Positions 45,530 through 58,043 are shown, counted from the first letter of the stretch. The stretch is 64,000 bases of DNA from Clarkia xantiana subsp. parviflora (GCA_036873135.1 JAPTYO010000008.1:22979001-23043000), one strand, 5' to 3'. The notes: generated from the letters alone by a model not told the origin. A program made the numbers and translations.

Positions 45530-46152
45530 TATTGTCAAATATATCTTTAGGGATTAAAATATATGTTGACAATATTTTTCTTTATCCTTTTAAAGAACTA
45601 AATCCTATCAATATATATTTATCCCTATATTTTAGCTAAATATGTTGATAGTTTAATATATTTTAATATATAATGTGAATCTTTCCTTATCTTTCCAATT
45701 TATAGATATATTGTCTCCTTTTAATAAAATTAAAATATGGTAACAAATATATCCATATGCTAGGGCCGGCCGAATTTTACTTACTTGCACCCCAAGAAAT
45801 TAAAAAATTTACCTAATAATTCACCTAGGGTTTCGGCCATAACACCAAAGATTGGAAAAATTGTCAAATTTTAAGATCAAACACTACTATGATCATGAAT
45901 CCAAATATTTTTCTTGATAAAACTTATCGTGTTCTTGAAGATCATGAACATCAAACTCAAATTTAAACATGAATTTTTCGTTTTGATCAATAAAAACATG
46001 TAAATTCAGAAAATTTTAAGTTTTTAAAGATCAAACATATGAAATTTGTTTAAAAAATTCGAATTACTCATGGTGTTCATCATAAAAAATTCGGTTTTTA
46101 TAAAATTTTCAAGAACATCAGTTTATCAAAATTTTAAGAACTCCTAACACAA
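44047..46152 (-). other. leader of Copia-N
   Basis: About 2.1 kb of untranslated leader between primer site and gag, unusually long for copia. It includes a CCGGTTCGGTCC-rich block (45010-45240), a TA microsatellite (45350-45393) and a CA/TA run (45497-45530). The gag-proximal ~750 bp (44047-44800) is nearly identical to 19929-20682. No ORF. Confidence 0.75.
45350..45393. repeat. TA microsatellite in Copia-N leader
   Basis: About 22 TA units, the same leader position as in related elements. Confidence 0.88.
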
Positions 46153-46165
46153 GCTATGATACCAC

Positions 46166-46763
46166 TGTTGGATTACAAGGACATAATACTACGGAATGCT
46201 AAACGTGTACTTGTAAGTAATCTAATTACACAGCAGAATAATGTACACATATCTCAATAGCTTTCCTGCCCAAGAACATTGTGGAGGGAGTTCTGATCCT
46301 CCGGTCGGAACCCGTACAAGTTCTTCATGAGAAAAAATCCTACGCGGTATAAGCTCCACAGCAAATCCTCTGATCGATTCTTCAACGGGGACAGAACCTC
46401 GGAATGAATGCTCGGAAGCAATTTGGCACACCAATGGTGGTGTTTATTGAGCCGGCCGAACTCACTATAGAGAGAAATGGATTTCTCTCAAATCACAACT
46501 TAGGAGGAGTTGTGATCAAGGTGTGTTTTTGGAGGTGGCCCCAAGACCTCCTTATATAGTGGGGGAGGAGAAAATCCTCCCCCTTCCCTTCAAGGGTTTC
46601 GGCCGACTTATGTGGTGGGGGAGGCCCAATTTTGGGCCTCCCATGTCACATGGGAATTAGGTCTGGCCCAATTAGCCCTAATGTGACATTTACCTAATTA
46701 TCTTAGGTAACCACATAAATTAACGGGCTACCAATTACGGCGCCACGTCACCATATGCTAACA
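46166..46763 (-). repeat. 5' LTR of Copia-N
   Basis: 598 bp partner of 38271-38867. One base separates it from the primer-site sequence TGGTATCATAGC on the minus strand. Confidence 0.92.
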
Positions 46764-47086
46764 CCCTCAACCCCAAAACACCTAGTTTCGACCGAACTCT
46801 TCACTACACCAAGGGTGTGCCAATTTTCTTTCCAAGCAAACACTCCAGAGATCTGTCCCCGTGCCAAGAATCGATCAGAGGCTTTGCTGTGAAGCTTGCA
46901 CCATGTAGGGCTTCTCTAACAAGAACCTCTACGGGTCCCGACCGGAGGATCGTGAACTCCCTCCAGAGAAGATCTTGGTTCTACGGATCATCTTAAAGGT
47001 ATGTGCGAATCTTCCGCTGCGTAATTCCGATTACTAACATGTACTTTGTTTAAGTATCCTTAATGATTACTCCCCATAGTCTAACA
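46764..47086 (+). repeat. split copia LTR, right part
   Basis: Starts with the second CCCTC (46764-46768) and continues the same LTR to CCCCATAGTCTAACA, directly followed by the primer-binding site. Together with 37982-38270 it makes about 607 bp. Confidence 0.87.
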
Positions 47087-47791
47087 GTGGTATCAGAGTC
47101 TGTGTTAGGAGTTCATGATTTTGATAAATTGATTTTCTTGAAGTTTAAAATTGAAAACCGAAAAGTTTAAATAGAAAGTTTTTAATTTTCAATTTTTAGG
47201 GTTGTTGGTGAAACCGAAATTTTTCATGATTTTCTTGGTTAATTTGATATTCATGATCTTCAAGAAAAGATATTTATCAAAATCGAACATTGGATTGTAG
47301 ATCTTATTAAATTTTGATCTTGAAATTTGACCACTTTTTCCCAATTTTTATGTTTCTGCCGAAACCCTAGGTAAATTACAAGGTAAATATTTTAATTTTC
47401 TTAATCACCAAGGGACATATTTCGGCCGAAATTTTTAAAATTATATTGTTTACCATATTTTAATTTTTAATTAAGGTGACAATATATCTATAATTGGGAA
47501 CATTATGATAGATTCACATTATTATATAGAAATATATATAACTATCAATATATCTAAATATTTAATAGGGTTGAAGATATTATTGAGAGATTTAATTGCC
47601 TAAAAGATTTAGAAAATATATTGTCAATATATTTGTTACCCTATTTAAGATATTGAAAATAAATAAATATATGTATATATATTATATATCGTACCCATTT
47701 TTACCTATATATATATATATATTGTTGATTGATTTAATCTCATAGATAGAATCTTAGCAATGAATATATATATGTTTTAATATGGTCCGAA

Positions 47792-47852
<61 letters not shown>

Positions 47853-48700
47853 ATATTGGAAATTATTTTATATAATTAATGTTACTTGGTGGCTAAGTTA
47901 GATATATTTGGACTTTAAAATTATACTTGGGCCACAAGTAAACATTTCGGCCCAACCTTTGGAATTTTAATTATTGGGCCGGTCCAATATGTCAAACTGG
48001 GATGGATTTAAATCGAACCGGGTTTTCTCAATCGGTTCGACCTGGTCGGGTCGGGTCGAACCGGGGTAATTAAGTGGACCTAACCGAACCGGTTTTTGTG
48101 TGTTAAACCGAACCCTATTTTATTGGACCGGTTCGGACCGAACCAGATTTTAAAATTAAAATCGGACCGAACCGAACCAGATTTTAAAACGAACCGGACC
48201 CGAACCAGATTTTTCAAACCGGACCAAACCAGACCAAAATTGACTGAACCGAAATGATTTTCAAAACCGAAATCAAGTCAATTAAATAAAATAGGGTGGT
48301 CAAGTTTTAAAATCCAAATGTTTATGAACCTCTAAATGGACTACACAGTGCTCGTAGGGTTGCTAACATTTATGCCTTGTTTCGATTATGGGGATGGATC
48401 TCGGAGATATATTTTTTTGGGACTGGTATAATTAGTGGGCTGAATTGCGATTATTTATTATTCAATATATATTTTTATGCATGATTAGAAATGTTGTCTT
48501 GACGGAGTCAAGCTAGCTGGATATTGCATATTGTGGGCTGAGCCCTGGTTAAATATATAGAATGCGCACTAGGATAGACATGATGTGATGGTTGAAAATG
48601 CCTAGGATTCATGTCTAGAATGTTGCGTGATTAAATATAAACATGAATTGCAAATCAGCACCTAATGTTTATAATTATTTTAAAATCGAAAACCAGTCGC
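47087..48700 (+). other. leader of Copia-D, first part
   Basis: Follows the primer site. It contains the family's TA microsatellite (47795-47849), the CCGGTTCGGACC-type block (about 47960-48260) and then the gag-proximal leader from about 48340. The first 250 bp are homologous to the palindrome centre (29178-29460). No ORF. Confidence 0.72.
47795..47849. repeat. TA microsatellite in Copia-D leader
   Basis: About 27 TA units. Confidence 0.88.
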
Positions 48701-49351
48701 TGTTAAGTCTGCTTCCACTTGGGAAGCTTCGGGCTTCTTTTCCACGAACGGATTCTGGATGTGTGCACGGGAACGGGTATCTGTCTGAATGCCGCGATCC
48801 TTGAAACACGATCCCCGAACTAATCTTCAACTTCCCGACCTTGATTTCTCGAACTCCGGATCCTGCACAAGGGGCAGTAACCAGCGTGGGAGAGGGGGGA
48901 TGCTGGTTGGGCCCTCTCCGACGCTCAAGTCAAAATCTCTAGAGAGAGAAAGCCTTTTAGAGAGAAGTCAGAGCACCCAATGTCCAAAAATGAGGGAGTT
49001 GTCTAAAATGGGAGACCTAGGCCCCTATTTATAGGGAACCTAAGGATCATGTCCAGTTTCGAACGGCTTGATGTCGGTATGAAGGAAGACGTATACTGTC
49101 ATCAAGGTGAACTATGCATGCACCGACTTTCTCGCACTTGGCAAAATAATCGGGATGAGCGCGCGAAGAACATCGGTAATCCGGACCTACCCGGATTGTT
49201 TAGCAATCTGGAAGTCCTCCGGTCCGAGTACTGCGCGTATTCCAGACCATTTTAGACTTGGGTGTCCGCGGAAGATTTCTTTTACGGGTTTTGGAGTATT
49301 TTGCGAGGCCCGAAATGTAAATACGAACCCGAATTGGACAGATATCTAACA
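48701..49351 (-). mobile_element. gypsy solo LTR
   Basis: A complete LTR, TGTTAAGTCTGC to GATATCTAACA, flanked by the exact 5-bp duplication GTCGC (48696-48700 and 49352-49356). It is the same family as 15153-15802, in reverse orientation. No internal sequence is present, so the element was reduced by LTR-LTR recombination. It splits a stretch of copia leader (AACCAGTCGC / CAAATGTGTATG). Confidence 0.93.
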
Positions 49352-52300
49352 GTCGCCAAATGTGTATGATGGATGTGAATGTTACATGTTTGACACGTAT
49401 GCTAGAATGCTAAGGATGTAGTTGCATTTGATCATTTACAAGGAAGTAGAATTATGTATGCAAGCATGAGTTCCTCAGAACATTAGACGCATGACGTGTA
49501 AGCATGAATGTGGTTTGTATGATGAATGTTACTGGCATATGATAATTTGCATGGACAAGTAGAATTATATGTGCATGAGTGAATTCATCGGAATATTTTC
49601 CAAAATACAAAGGGTCTTGGGAAAGCCAAGATCGGGTATGGTTGTTTTAAAATTCTTGTTCCGGTAATTTGCGATTAAAACTGTTTTAAATTACTGATCT
49701 ATTGGATTGAAAACGGCGGTAACGTGAACTCTTTCACAGCCATCTTCCATTGGTTTACTGGTGGTAGGTTGGTTTAGATGACTGAGGAACCATTATTTGT
49801 CGGATTCAATCTTAATAGATATCTGATGTATGCAATTCTTTCTCAAAATGTTATTGTCTCCCTGATTTTTGCATAATCATCAATGTGTTAGTACGAATTG
49901 GTTGAATTAGTGCGATTCGATATTCCTCGCAATCTTGATGGTATGAATCATGATGAATAAAAGGAGTACGTGTTGAACTCTCTACTACGATTCCGAAAAG
50001 TGAAGAGGACAACTACAGATGAATATAGTAGTTTGTATGATTTTGACAATGAGAGACGAATGTAATAATTTGTTTCACCAAGCATGGGACTAGGTTCCTT
50101 GATGATCCGAACGCATATGTGGTGATACATTCAACCTTGGTAAAAGGGGGTTAAAGAAGACTTCAATTGCAATTAGGCAATGTTGCAGCTTAGTATCCCT
50201 TTGCATCCGCCTCGGTGGAAGCAAGGATGCAAAAGCTAAACGTTTCGGTTGAACGCGATGGTCTTCTCTCTTTCCATGGACGCTGGTGTAAAAGCCGCTC
50301 AAGACCTTCGCAATGAAAGGTCAACATGAAAGGATGTATATGGTTGTCTGATGTTGACAGGACTCAATAACCTTGAGCCTGATCAAGTTCGGTAAACACA
50401 CCAGTGAAAGGGAAACCTTATTTGCTCACCATACTGAGCTCGAACTCAACCATGGTTTGTATGGAAAGGAGAGAACTGGACTGAATAGGTCCTATACGAT
50501 AATACGGAGGTTTAAACCTTGTTGGTAAAGTGTGTCCCTAGTATGCCTCGTATATCGTGAGTATAAGGGTGTGAAATGTTTTATACGGACACAAATCATC
50601 TGATGTGATTCACTCGTGAATCTACTTAGATATAGTGTACAACTCAAGGTTCTCGACTATATGCACGACTAGCATGGATTAAATATGCGGTTTTCAGATC
50701 AAGAACCATACCATTGTCATATATCAATCATTGTTCGTTTTAATTACTAAAATTTTGGTTATTTCGAGATTCGGAGTTATTGAATAAAGTAATTGTAGCT
50801 CGATTAGAAGCATAATTTTCTTATAAATTTAACGGCCCGGTGAAAGGGGACGATCCGATACGAAAATTCAAACCCACGGGTTTGGAACGAAATTTTCGGC
50901 CAGATAAAAGTGGCCGAATAAAACGAAACGATTCACGTACTCCGTCATCTCAGTCTGGACAACTGAAATGAACATACACATCGATTGCATAGCTAGATCG
51001 AAAGATTTAGTATTTCTTAATTATTAGTACTCCATTGAATGAAATAATCCTTAATGTTGATCATGTGCGTAACCGATTGGATTAAATTGAATTAAATTCA
51101 GAAATGAAACGATTCAACCTAGGATTAAAACTAAGGTGAATAGCGCTACGTGCAAGTGGACCTCGATAGACGGAACACATCTTTTCAAAATAAAAATTTA
51201 TGATGAAGTGTCTGAATGATGATGTGCTGAATTTTCGTTTGCATTCCCTTGGAAACAACTTATTGATACCATTTACATTGATACGAAGTAGGCTTCGGAA
51301 AGCTATCACGACCTTGTAAAAGTATCAACTGACGCATAGGGTGAAAACCCAAGACGCTCAGTTCAGAGATGGGATAAAATCTCTGAGATAAGTTTGCAAA
51401 CGATGAAGGATGAATTCGGTTAAACGATTTTCCTTCCGTACGCTTTGAATGATAAGTCAGGCTAGGCATTCAAATCAAATCACACACTTCTGGAAGCATA
51501 GTTTACAAACATAATGTTAGAGTCACTTAATCAGTTGTTCCCTAAGGGATGATGAGAAGTGATTCACATTCATGTAAAACTGTGTTCCACTGAATCGGTA
51601 TGACACGCCACCATAAAAAGGCTGAAGAGTGATAATGAATTAAATCATATCACCATGCGACACTAATTTGCGCATTAAACGCGTATTTAGGACAAGAGTA
51701 TGTTAACTACTCTTTGAAATTACATGTTTACAGCTAAAAGACATGGTACCGTGGTCGAACATGTGACATTACATACTTGAGAACGAATTTTCCAATGCAA
51801 TGACAGTTCAGAATGAGTCTTGACAGAATCAGGAGCAAGATATTACAGATAACAGGTCCCACTTAATTCGAGTGGGAGAGATTTGAACCAGCAACTCAAG
51901 TGAATGACATGGTAAATGATAATGGGAATATTTTCATAATAAATCCAGTGGGAGGACTAAACACCTACCACAAGTAATCACGGTTGCTGTTTGGACGAAT
52001 CAAGTTGAACTTGATTATCGTAATGTTGAACCAGGATTGCCGCAACTACCTTTACTACCCATTGTTCCCAGTGGGAGTGATCCGACAAACTTGGTTCCAG
52101 ATCCTAGTGATCAAGGAATTCATCTTGGAAGTAAAACTCCGAGACCGAGAATTCGTTCAAGGATAGTTGTTGGTTATGGTTCAAACATTGCTCTTGTACC
52201 CAATAGAAGTGATGCTCCGATAAGAAGCGTTATTTCTAGTGGGAGAATTGATCCCAGTTGGAAGAAATGCTCCGAAAAGAGGCATTATTCCGAGTGGGAG

Positions 52301-52569
52301 AGACGTTAAGACTCAAAGACGGGATAAACAAGCCTAGACGAAAGTCAAAGGCATCGAACTTCTCCAAAGAAGTATCACATCTAGAAGAGTGATGACCTCA
52401 CTCTAACAACTGTTAGCCTGCATTGGAAAGACCTCAAGTGGAGAAATTGAGGAAAATAATGAATGAGAGAGATCGCCTAAATGAAAAATATTATATTTTG
52501 TAGTTGATTTACCTGCTAACCACATGGGTATAAAGATACGGTGAGTCCTGAAGGAAGGCTCACCACTGA
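49352..52569 (+). other. Copia-D leader end and decayed gag-integrase region
   Basis: Leader similarity runs to about 49890 (matches 23040-23580). From there to 52569 no frame longer than 90 residues resembles a retrotransposon domain. The region 51840-52560 carries repeated CCCAGTGGGAGTGATCC-like units that also occur in reverse near 41580-41700 of Copia-N, so it is the same low-complexity part of the polyprotein between integrase and RT. Confidence 0.55.
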
Positions 52570-53787
52570 TGGAAAAGTTCGAGCGATACAAAGCTCGACT
52601 TGTTGCGAAAGGCTGTACCCAACTTCACGGAGTGGACTTTGACGAAACATACTCGACAACTGTGCGTAAAACCACGGTAAGGGCCATTTATGGTCCTGGT
52701 CTCAAGTCTCGATTTCGAACCTCACCAGATGAGTATTAAGACCGCATTCCACCTCGGAAAGCTGGAGGAAGAGATCTACATGGAGCAACCAGAGGGTTTC
52801 ATTACTCCTGGTAACGAACGTTAAGTTTATAGACTCTAAAAGGTCCATCTACGGTCTTAAGCGGTCGCCTCGACAATGATACCGCAGATTCCACGAAGAA
52901 ATCATAGGAAACGGATTTGTGAGTTATCAAAAAATCCGTGCGTGTATTATAAGACCTCCAGGTCTAAGTATGTCATCTTAACCCTATGTGTGGACGACAT
53001 ACTCATTGCTGTAAACGACATGAGTTTTATGAATAAGTCAAAGTCCTGGTTGGCATCTGTATTTGAGATGAAAGACATGGGAGAGGCCACGTATATCTTA
53101 GGCATTAAGACTGCTAGTATCGGGCTACCCGAAAATTATATCTATCTCAAGAAGCTTATATCAACAAATTGTTGAAAAGATTCAGATTACAGGATGTCAA
53201 AATCCGTGGATACGCCGGTGATATTTGGGTGCGCACTGTTAAAAGGTGAAGGCCCCAAGAACATGGCAGAGTGTAAACAGATAAAGGGTGCAGGATGTTT
53301 TAACATGGTCGGTAGTTTGTTCTACGCCATGCAATGCACCCGTCCGGATATCTGTTACGTCGTAGGCCTAGTAGCACGTTTCCTATCAGATCATGGCCAT
53401 CAACATTTAAAGACTATAAAACGAATAACTCGTTATCTGAAAAGGTACTGCAGACTACGAACTGTGCTATGAGGGTAGGAAGTTAGAATTGCCGATTACA
53501 TTGACGCCGACCGTGGTGGCGATCCGGATGATCGTAAGTCCACCACAGGGGGAGTGATCCTCCTTGTTGATGTCGTCATTTCATGGACAAGCAAGAAGCA
53601 AACCTGTGTCGTAAGGACGAAACACATTGATGTGAAATATTTTTATGCTAAATCTATGGTAGAAGACAATATAATTACTATGGAATGCTTGTCCACCAAT
53701 AACATGGTAGCGGACCCATTAACAAAACCACTACGCAAGGACATATTCGAAAAGCATGTAAAACTGCTTGGATTGCGTAGGGTTTAG
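52570..53787 (+). pseudogene. pol: copia RT and RNase H of Copia-D
   Basis: KARLVAKGCTQLHGVDFDETYS starts RT. After frame breaks, 52876-53175 holds the catalytic block LCVDDILIAVND (C for Y) and FEMKDMGEATYILGIK. The frame 53194-53472 holds CTRPDICYVVGLVARF. 53554-53787 is a shortened RNase H with TKHIDVKYFYAKSMVEDNI and NMVADPLTKPLRKDIFEKH, lacking the middle of the domain. Confidence 0.84.
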
Positions 53788-54005
53788 AAATGGCATGTAT
53801 CTGTGATAACATTTTGATATTAGAAAGTTACATTTTGTAAGCGAAAGAATTACAACTGAGTTTATGAGCAATCGATGTCATAATGTTTTGATTACATCAG
53901 ATTTACGGTCTATAAACTAAGTCGTAGAAGGACGCAATCATCTGCCAAACTATGTCGAATGTGGACTTTACCTAGTCACACGGGTACAGTAGTCTTGTGG
54001 CGGAT

Positions 54006-57000
54006 GGAGACCCTATTGGTCATTGGTTTATTGATGGGTATGGACTAATTAATTATAATTTGGTCCAATTATTTCCCAAACTGAATTTATTTTACATGCA
54101 TTTATCTATATTTATCTATCTTATTTTACGCTTATATAGTTATATAAGAGCCATCAGGCACGGATACTGGACTTCTAATAAATTTGAATAATGCCCAATA
54201 TAATTTGATGAAAATCAAATTGCCCCATCTGAATTTCAGATTGCCCCCTCTATATTTCAGATTGCAACTTACTAAGTTTCAATTTTTCCCCTTTCAATTT
54301 TCAGATTTATACGTATACATAACATGTACATAAACAACAAAGAACAAAATCACTTTTCTTAAGAGATATATACAACTTTCACAAAATTAGAAAGTCAATC
54401 TTCACATATTCACAATTCTAAAACTGCCCATTTCACAAAGTACTAATTCCTACCCCCAATGATTTCCTCAAAATGTATATAATTTGGTAATCCGGAAAGA
54501 TAAACAGAGAAATTGAAATACAAAATTCATATGTAAGAGAGTATCAAGTTGCATTAAGACCCAGTGGCCAGTTCCATCAAAATCATTTGTTTAAGTGCTG
54601 GAACTTACCACTTAAAACCAACCAGGTTGAAGGAATAAAAGTTGAACCAAGAGTCTTTAATTAGTCTTTAGTTATGATGGTACTTTTGCTTTCTTCTTGC
54701 TTTTTTTATTGGGTTAATAACTAAAAAACTGTCCAAGGTTTACACTATGTTAAAATTAGGTGTCTGAAGTTTGAAATGTTAAAATGGACTGTCCCAAGTT
54801 TCATTTTTGTTGAAATTTGGTGTCTCGGTGTGATCACTTTAGAGAAGTCAATTCCGACGAAATTGTCTGTCAAATTCAAGCTCTCATACACACTACCTTC
54901 CCGTCATCTTGCCGGGTCCGTCACCTAAAAAGTTGGTCACATCCGGGCAAGTAAATCTCGCTCTATTGTCCTTGGAAAATGGCTCTACACCACTCTTCTA
55001 GAAACTTTTTTTTTAATGTTCAATTTTTAGGTGAAATTTGACGATTTTGTGAAAAGTAAAGAGTGATTGAATATGAGTGGGTTGGTGGGTTGATGAAAAT
55101 GATTGAATGGAGATGAAAAGACGCACAAAGACACCAAATTTCAACAAAAATGAAACTTGAGACAGTCCATTTTAACATTTCAAACTTCAGACACCTAATT
55201 TTAACATAGGGTAAACCTTGTACAGTTTTTTAGTTATTAACCCTTTTTTATTTTCATTTAGCAGCTTGATGTTGATTAGCTGTAGAACCCCAAATTAGAG
55301 AAGAATATATTAAATCAGTAGATCGACAGTCTGAGACTGTTAGGATGCAATCGCCCAAAGCCTTGAACTACCGCCTGACCCCTGGGCTACATAATCTAAT
55401 TGGGCTTACTTAGTTAAGGCTGCCCATTATAATTAACTTTCAATTTTAGTAATCTTTTTTGTTTTAGATGCTTTAGTTTTTATCTTTTAAATTGTAACTT
55501 TTTCTTAGCCACAATTTAAATTGTAACTTAATCAATTTAATGTATACAAAAAATAAAAGCATACCACAAAAATAACTATTTTATTGGTATATTGAAAGAA
55601 TGAATAAACAATAATTTATTTAAAACAATTATGTAAAATAAATGATCAAATATGTTAAAAAGATAACACATTAATAAGAATTATATACTTGAAAAAAAAA
55701 TTATACACTTAAATTTTTAAATAGATAAGAAAATTCAAGTTAAGAAACCATTAAAAAATGCTCAAAATAAAAAAATACTTCAAATCCTGGATCCGTCCGT
55801 GAGAGCCATAGGGATCCATCCCTGAGAGCCATAGAGATAGATAAGAGTTTCTCCATTTCAAATCCTGGATCCGTCCCTAAGAGCATTTCCAATAGTAAAA
55901 TACATTTTGAAGGACATTTGCCGCCACATCAGCGCCACATAGACTATGTGTCATAGAAGAGTGAGAAACATGAATTTTGTCCAAAGTCCTCACAATGTGC
56001 AAAACTCATTTTGGACACATTAGACAAGTCATTTTGGATCTATATGGTTTTTATATGATTTAAATAAATAAAATGTATTTAATTATAGTTTATTTTTTAA
56101 TCAACTAACTATATTATTATACATACAAATAAATATTTTATTCAAATAATTATCTATGAAATATATAAAAAATACATAATTTAAATTATTAATAATATTA
56201 TAAAATAGAAAATTTCATTGTATTAATTTTTTTATTAAATAATTAAGCTACATCATTAATCACTCATAGTAGACTTAAACGGAATTTGCACTAGTATTAT
56301 GAAATTGTTAAATATGTTCGATCAAGTCTTCTTGTAGTTGTCGATGTGTCTGTTTATCACGAAGTTTGATATTATTTTTGATATACATCTCATAGTTAAA
56401 ATAATATATAACATTTTATATACTACAAACATTATTATTCGTAAATAAATGTCCTAAGACAACTTAGAGAAAAGAGAAAAAAATTATAAATGGACAATTA
56501 GTGGTATGGACAATAAGTGGTATGGACACTCGTAGAGATAATGCCTCGTAGAGATAAGAGTTTCTCCTCTTAATCTTCTTGAGAAGATCAAGAACGGCAC
56601 TATCTAGGTAAGGGAAGTAACAAATTAGATTTTCTTCATCGTTACAATCTTCAACTCGATAAGGAGCATGCATGTCTTGAATCTAACACTCGACTGGGTA
56701 TGTATAATTTCAATGTCTATCATGTAATTGATCGGAAACTAATTCAATCTGGTAATCTAATTACTGGGCAATCTCTCTAATTTATGTTAACAATATATTC
56801 AAATATAATTTGAATGTTAATTTTACATAAACAGCTGGGTCAACCCAAGAAATCATTGGTAAAAAAAACTAGTATTAACACCACCAAAAATAAGGAGAAT
56901 TAAGAGTATATTGGAAAAGTTTTCAATCATTTTTTATTAAAATAATTTTAAGGAAATAACAGTTTACAACAAATAAAAGTTTAGCAGTTCAGCTACCAAT

Positions 57001-57378
57001 TTAATCCTTAATGTATGCACTGCCAAATGAAACGTGTAACACAAACTTCGTCGAAATAAATAAATCATGTAAGTTTGAATCAGAGTGAGTGCAAAAGGAT
57101 TACATATTCAATTGCATTTTTCAATCTTACAATACGACAATCGAATCGCCAAATAAAAAATCTTAGACTTCAAAGTTGAGAATCAGTATAGCAAGTTCTG
57201 ATTGATATACACCCAGAATTATTGGTTGATCAAAAAGCATAAAGTTTCCATTGACATTAAGATTCGATAATATCACATCAAACACTAAAGCATTTACATT
57301 GACATATTATGATTCTGCGTTATCTCATCGCCATCGTATCGTTTTCCAAGGGGTGTCGACAATACCATATTTAATCTC
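54006..57378. other. AT-rich intergenic region left of MBF1c
   Basis: No gene recognised apart from the MULE-type MITE below. There is a direct repeat of AAATCCTGGATCCGTCC at about 55786 and 55860, and a GAGCATTTCCAATAG motif near 55882 that resembles a MITE end without a visible partner. The 3' UTR of MBF1c should lie in the rightmost ~250 bp. Confidence 0.55.
54712..55243. mobile_element. MULE-type MITE with long inverted ends
   Basis: Inverted termini of about 110 bp (GGGTTAATAACTAAAAAACT at the left, its complement at the right) flanked by the exact 9-bp duplication TTTTTTATT (54703-54711 and 55244-55252). Long TIRs plus a 9-bp duplication define Mutator-like elements. The 300-bp interior has no transposase frame. 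Confidence 0.87.
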
Positions 57379-57822
57379 TTATTTACCGATCTTACCCCTG
57401 AGCTTGACTCCGAGAACCCTCTCCATCTTGGCGAGCACAGCTTGGTTCGGGACCGCCTTACCGTTCTCATACTCCTGAACCACCTTAGGCGGTTCGTTGA
57501 TCTGCTTGGCAAGCTCGGCCTGGCTCATCTTCTTGTCCAGCCGCGCCTTCTGGATCTTGTGCCTCACCTCTCCCGGCACCTTTTCCAGAGCAGCCGGCTC
57601 CGTCAGCTCATCGAGCTTGCGTGCATAGACGACCGGGCCGCTGGTGCTCGCCTTCTTGTTGGACCCACCGTCGAACTTCTTGACGGTCTGGACGGCTGCA
57701 CCGGTGCGGAGGGCGGCGTTCACGGCCTTTGGGTCGCGGAGGTCCTGCGACTTGGGCCTCGACTTGCTGATGACGATTGGGTCCCAGTCCTGGGACAGGG
57801 CTCCGGTGGATCTGCTCGGCAT
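57379..57822 (-). CDS. MBF1C: multiprotein bridging factor 1c (heat-responsive transcriptional coactivator)
   Basis: An intact, intronless 147-residue protein. The N-terminal MBF1 domain (about residues 1-75) starts MPSRSTGALSQDWDPIVI and contains DLRDPKAVNAALRTG and VQTVKKFDGGSNKK. A Cro/C1-type helix-turn-helix (about 91-140) has KKMSQAELAKQINEPPKVV and EYENGKAVPNQAVLAKMERV, ending VKLRGKIGK. The MPSR start, the SQDLRDPKAVNAALR block and lack of introns point to MBF1c rather than MBF1a/b. I chose the Met at 57822 because MBF1c proteins begin MPSR; an in-frame Met lies three codons upstream. MBF1 proteins bridge transcription factors and TBP; MBF1c acts in heat tolerance in Arabidopsis. TATA and heat-shock elements upstream fit this role. 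Confidence 0.95.
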   Translation of the reverse strand: MPSRSTGALSQDWDPIVISKSRPKSQDLRDPKAVNAALRTGAAVQTVKKFDGGSNKKASTSGPVVYARKLDELTEPAALEKVPGEVRHKIQKARLDKKMSQAELAKQINEPPKVVQEYENGKAVPNQAVLAKMERVLGVKLRGKIGK

Positions 57823-57928
57823 TTTGATCAACGATCGACAGAAATTTTAACCGACTCGGATTAGCAGAGAATGCGAAGAACGGTTGATTTACTTTGATTT
57901 AGTTGAAGAATGAGGGAATGGTGGTGAG

Positions 57929-57936
57929 TTTATATA
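57929..57936 (-). promoter_or_regulatory. TATA box of MBF1c
   Basis: Minus strand TATATAAA within CTTCTATATAAACTCACC, about 107 bp upstream of the MPSR start codon, giving a leader of roughly 75 bp. Confidence 0.75.
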
Positions 57937-57960
57937 GAAGCAGATGAAGGATCGGTCTCT

Positions 57961-57970
57961 GGAAAGTTCT
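57961..57970 (-). promoter_or_regulatory. heat-shock element, proximal
   Basis: GGAAAGTTCT contains the nGAAnnTTCn pair bound by heat-shock factors, about 25 bp upstream of the TATA box. It is the same on both strands in its essential bases. Confidence 0.6.
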
Positions 57971-58030
57971 CTTTTTTACGGTGATGATTTATTTATTTAT
58001 AAATTATTTTTTATTGAATGGATTTTGTTT

Positions 58031-58043
58031 GGAAGGTTCTAGG
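58031..58043 (-). promoter_or_regulatory. heat-shock element, distal
   Basis: GGAAGGTTCTAGGA holds GAAnnTTC followed by a near-match third unit (GGA), about 95 bp upstream of the TATA box. Two HSE-like sites within 85 bp are a typical arrangement for HSF-driven genes. Confidence 0.6.

Larger units (their letters stand above)
38271..46763 (-). mobile_element. full-length copia retrotransposon (Copia-N)
   Basis: An 8.5-kb element with both LTRs, primer site (46153-46164, one mismatch), polypurine tract next to the 3' LTR (minus strand of 38868-38877) and the exact 5-bp target duplication CCCTC. The LTRs differ by roughly 5%, mainly C/T and G/A transitions, as expected of methylated DNA. Gag, RT and RNase H are recognisable but broken; protease and integrase cannot be read between 41340 and 43190. 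Confidence 0.93.
37982..54005 (+). mobile_element. copia element, plus strand, split and decayed (Copia-D)
   Basis: The 5' LTR (37982-38270 and 46769-47086) is split by the full-length minus-strand element. After it come the primer site TGGTATCAGAGTC (47088), a long leader (to about 49890, itself split by a gypsy solo LTR), decayed gag/protease/integrase sequence (about 49900-52560, no readable domains) and recognisable RT and RNase H (52570-53787). Similarity to the minus-strand element continues to about 54005. No 3' LTR was found. Confidence 0.8.

Noticed and set aside
55320..55395. A tRNA-like stretch (complement of CCTGGGCTAC resembles a pol III box A)
   Set aside because: No box B at the right distance and no cloverleaf.
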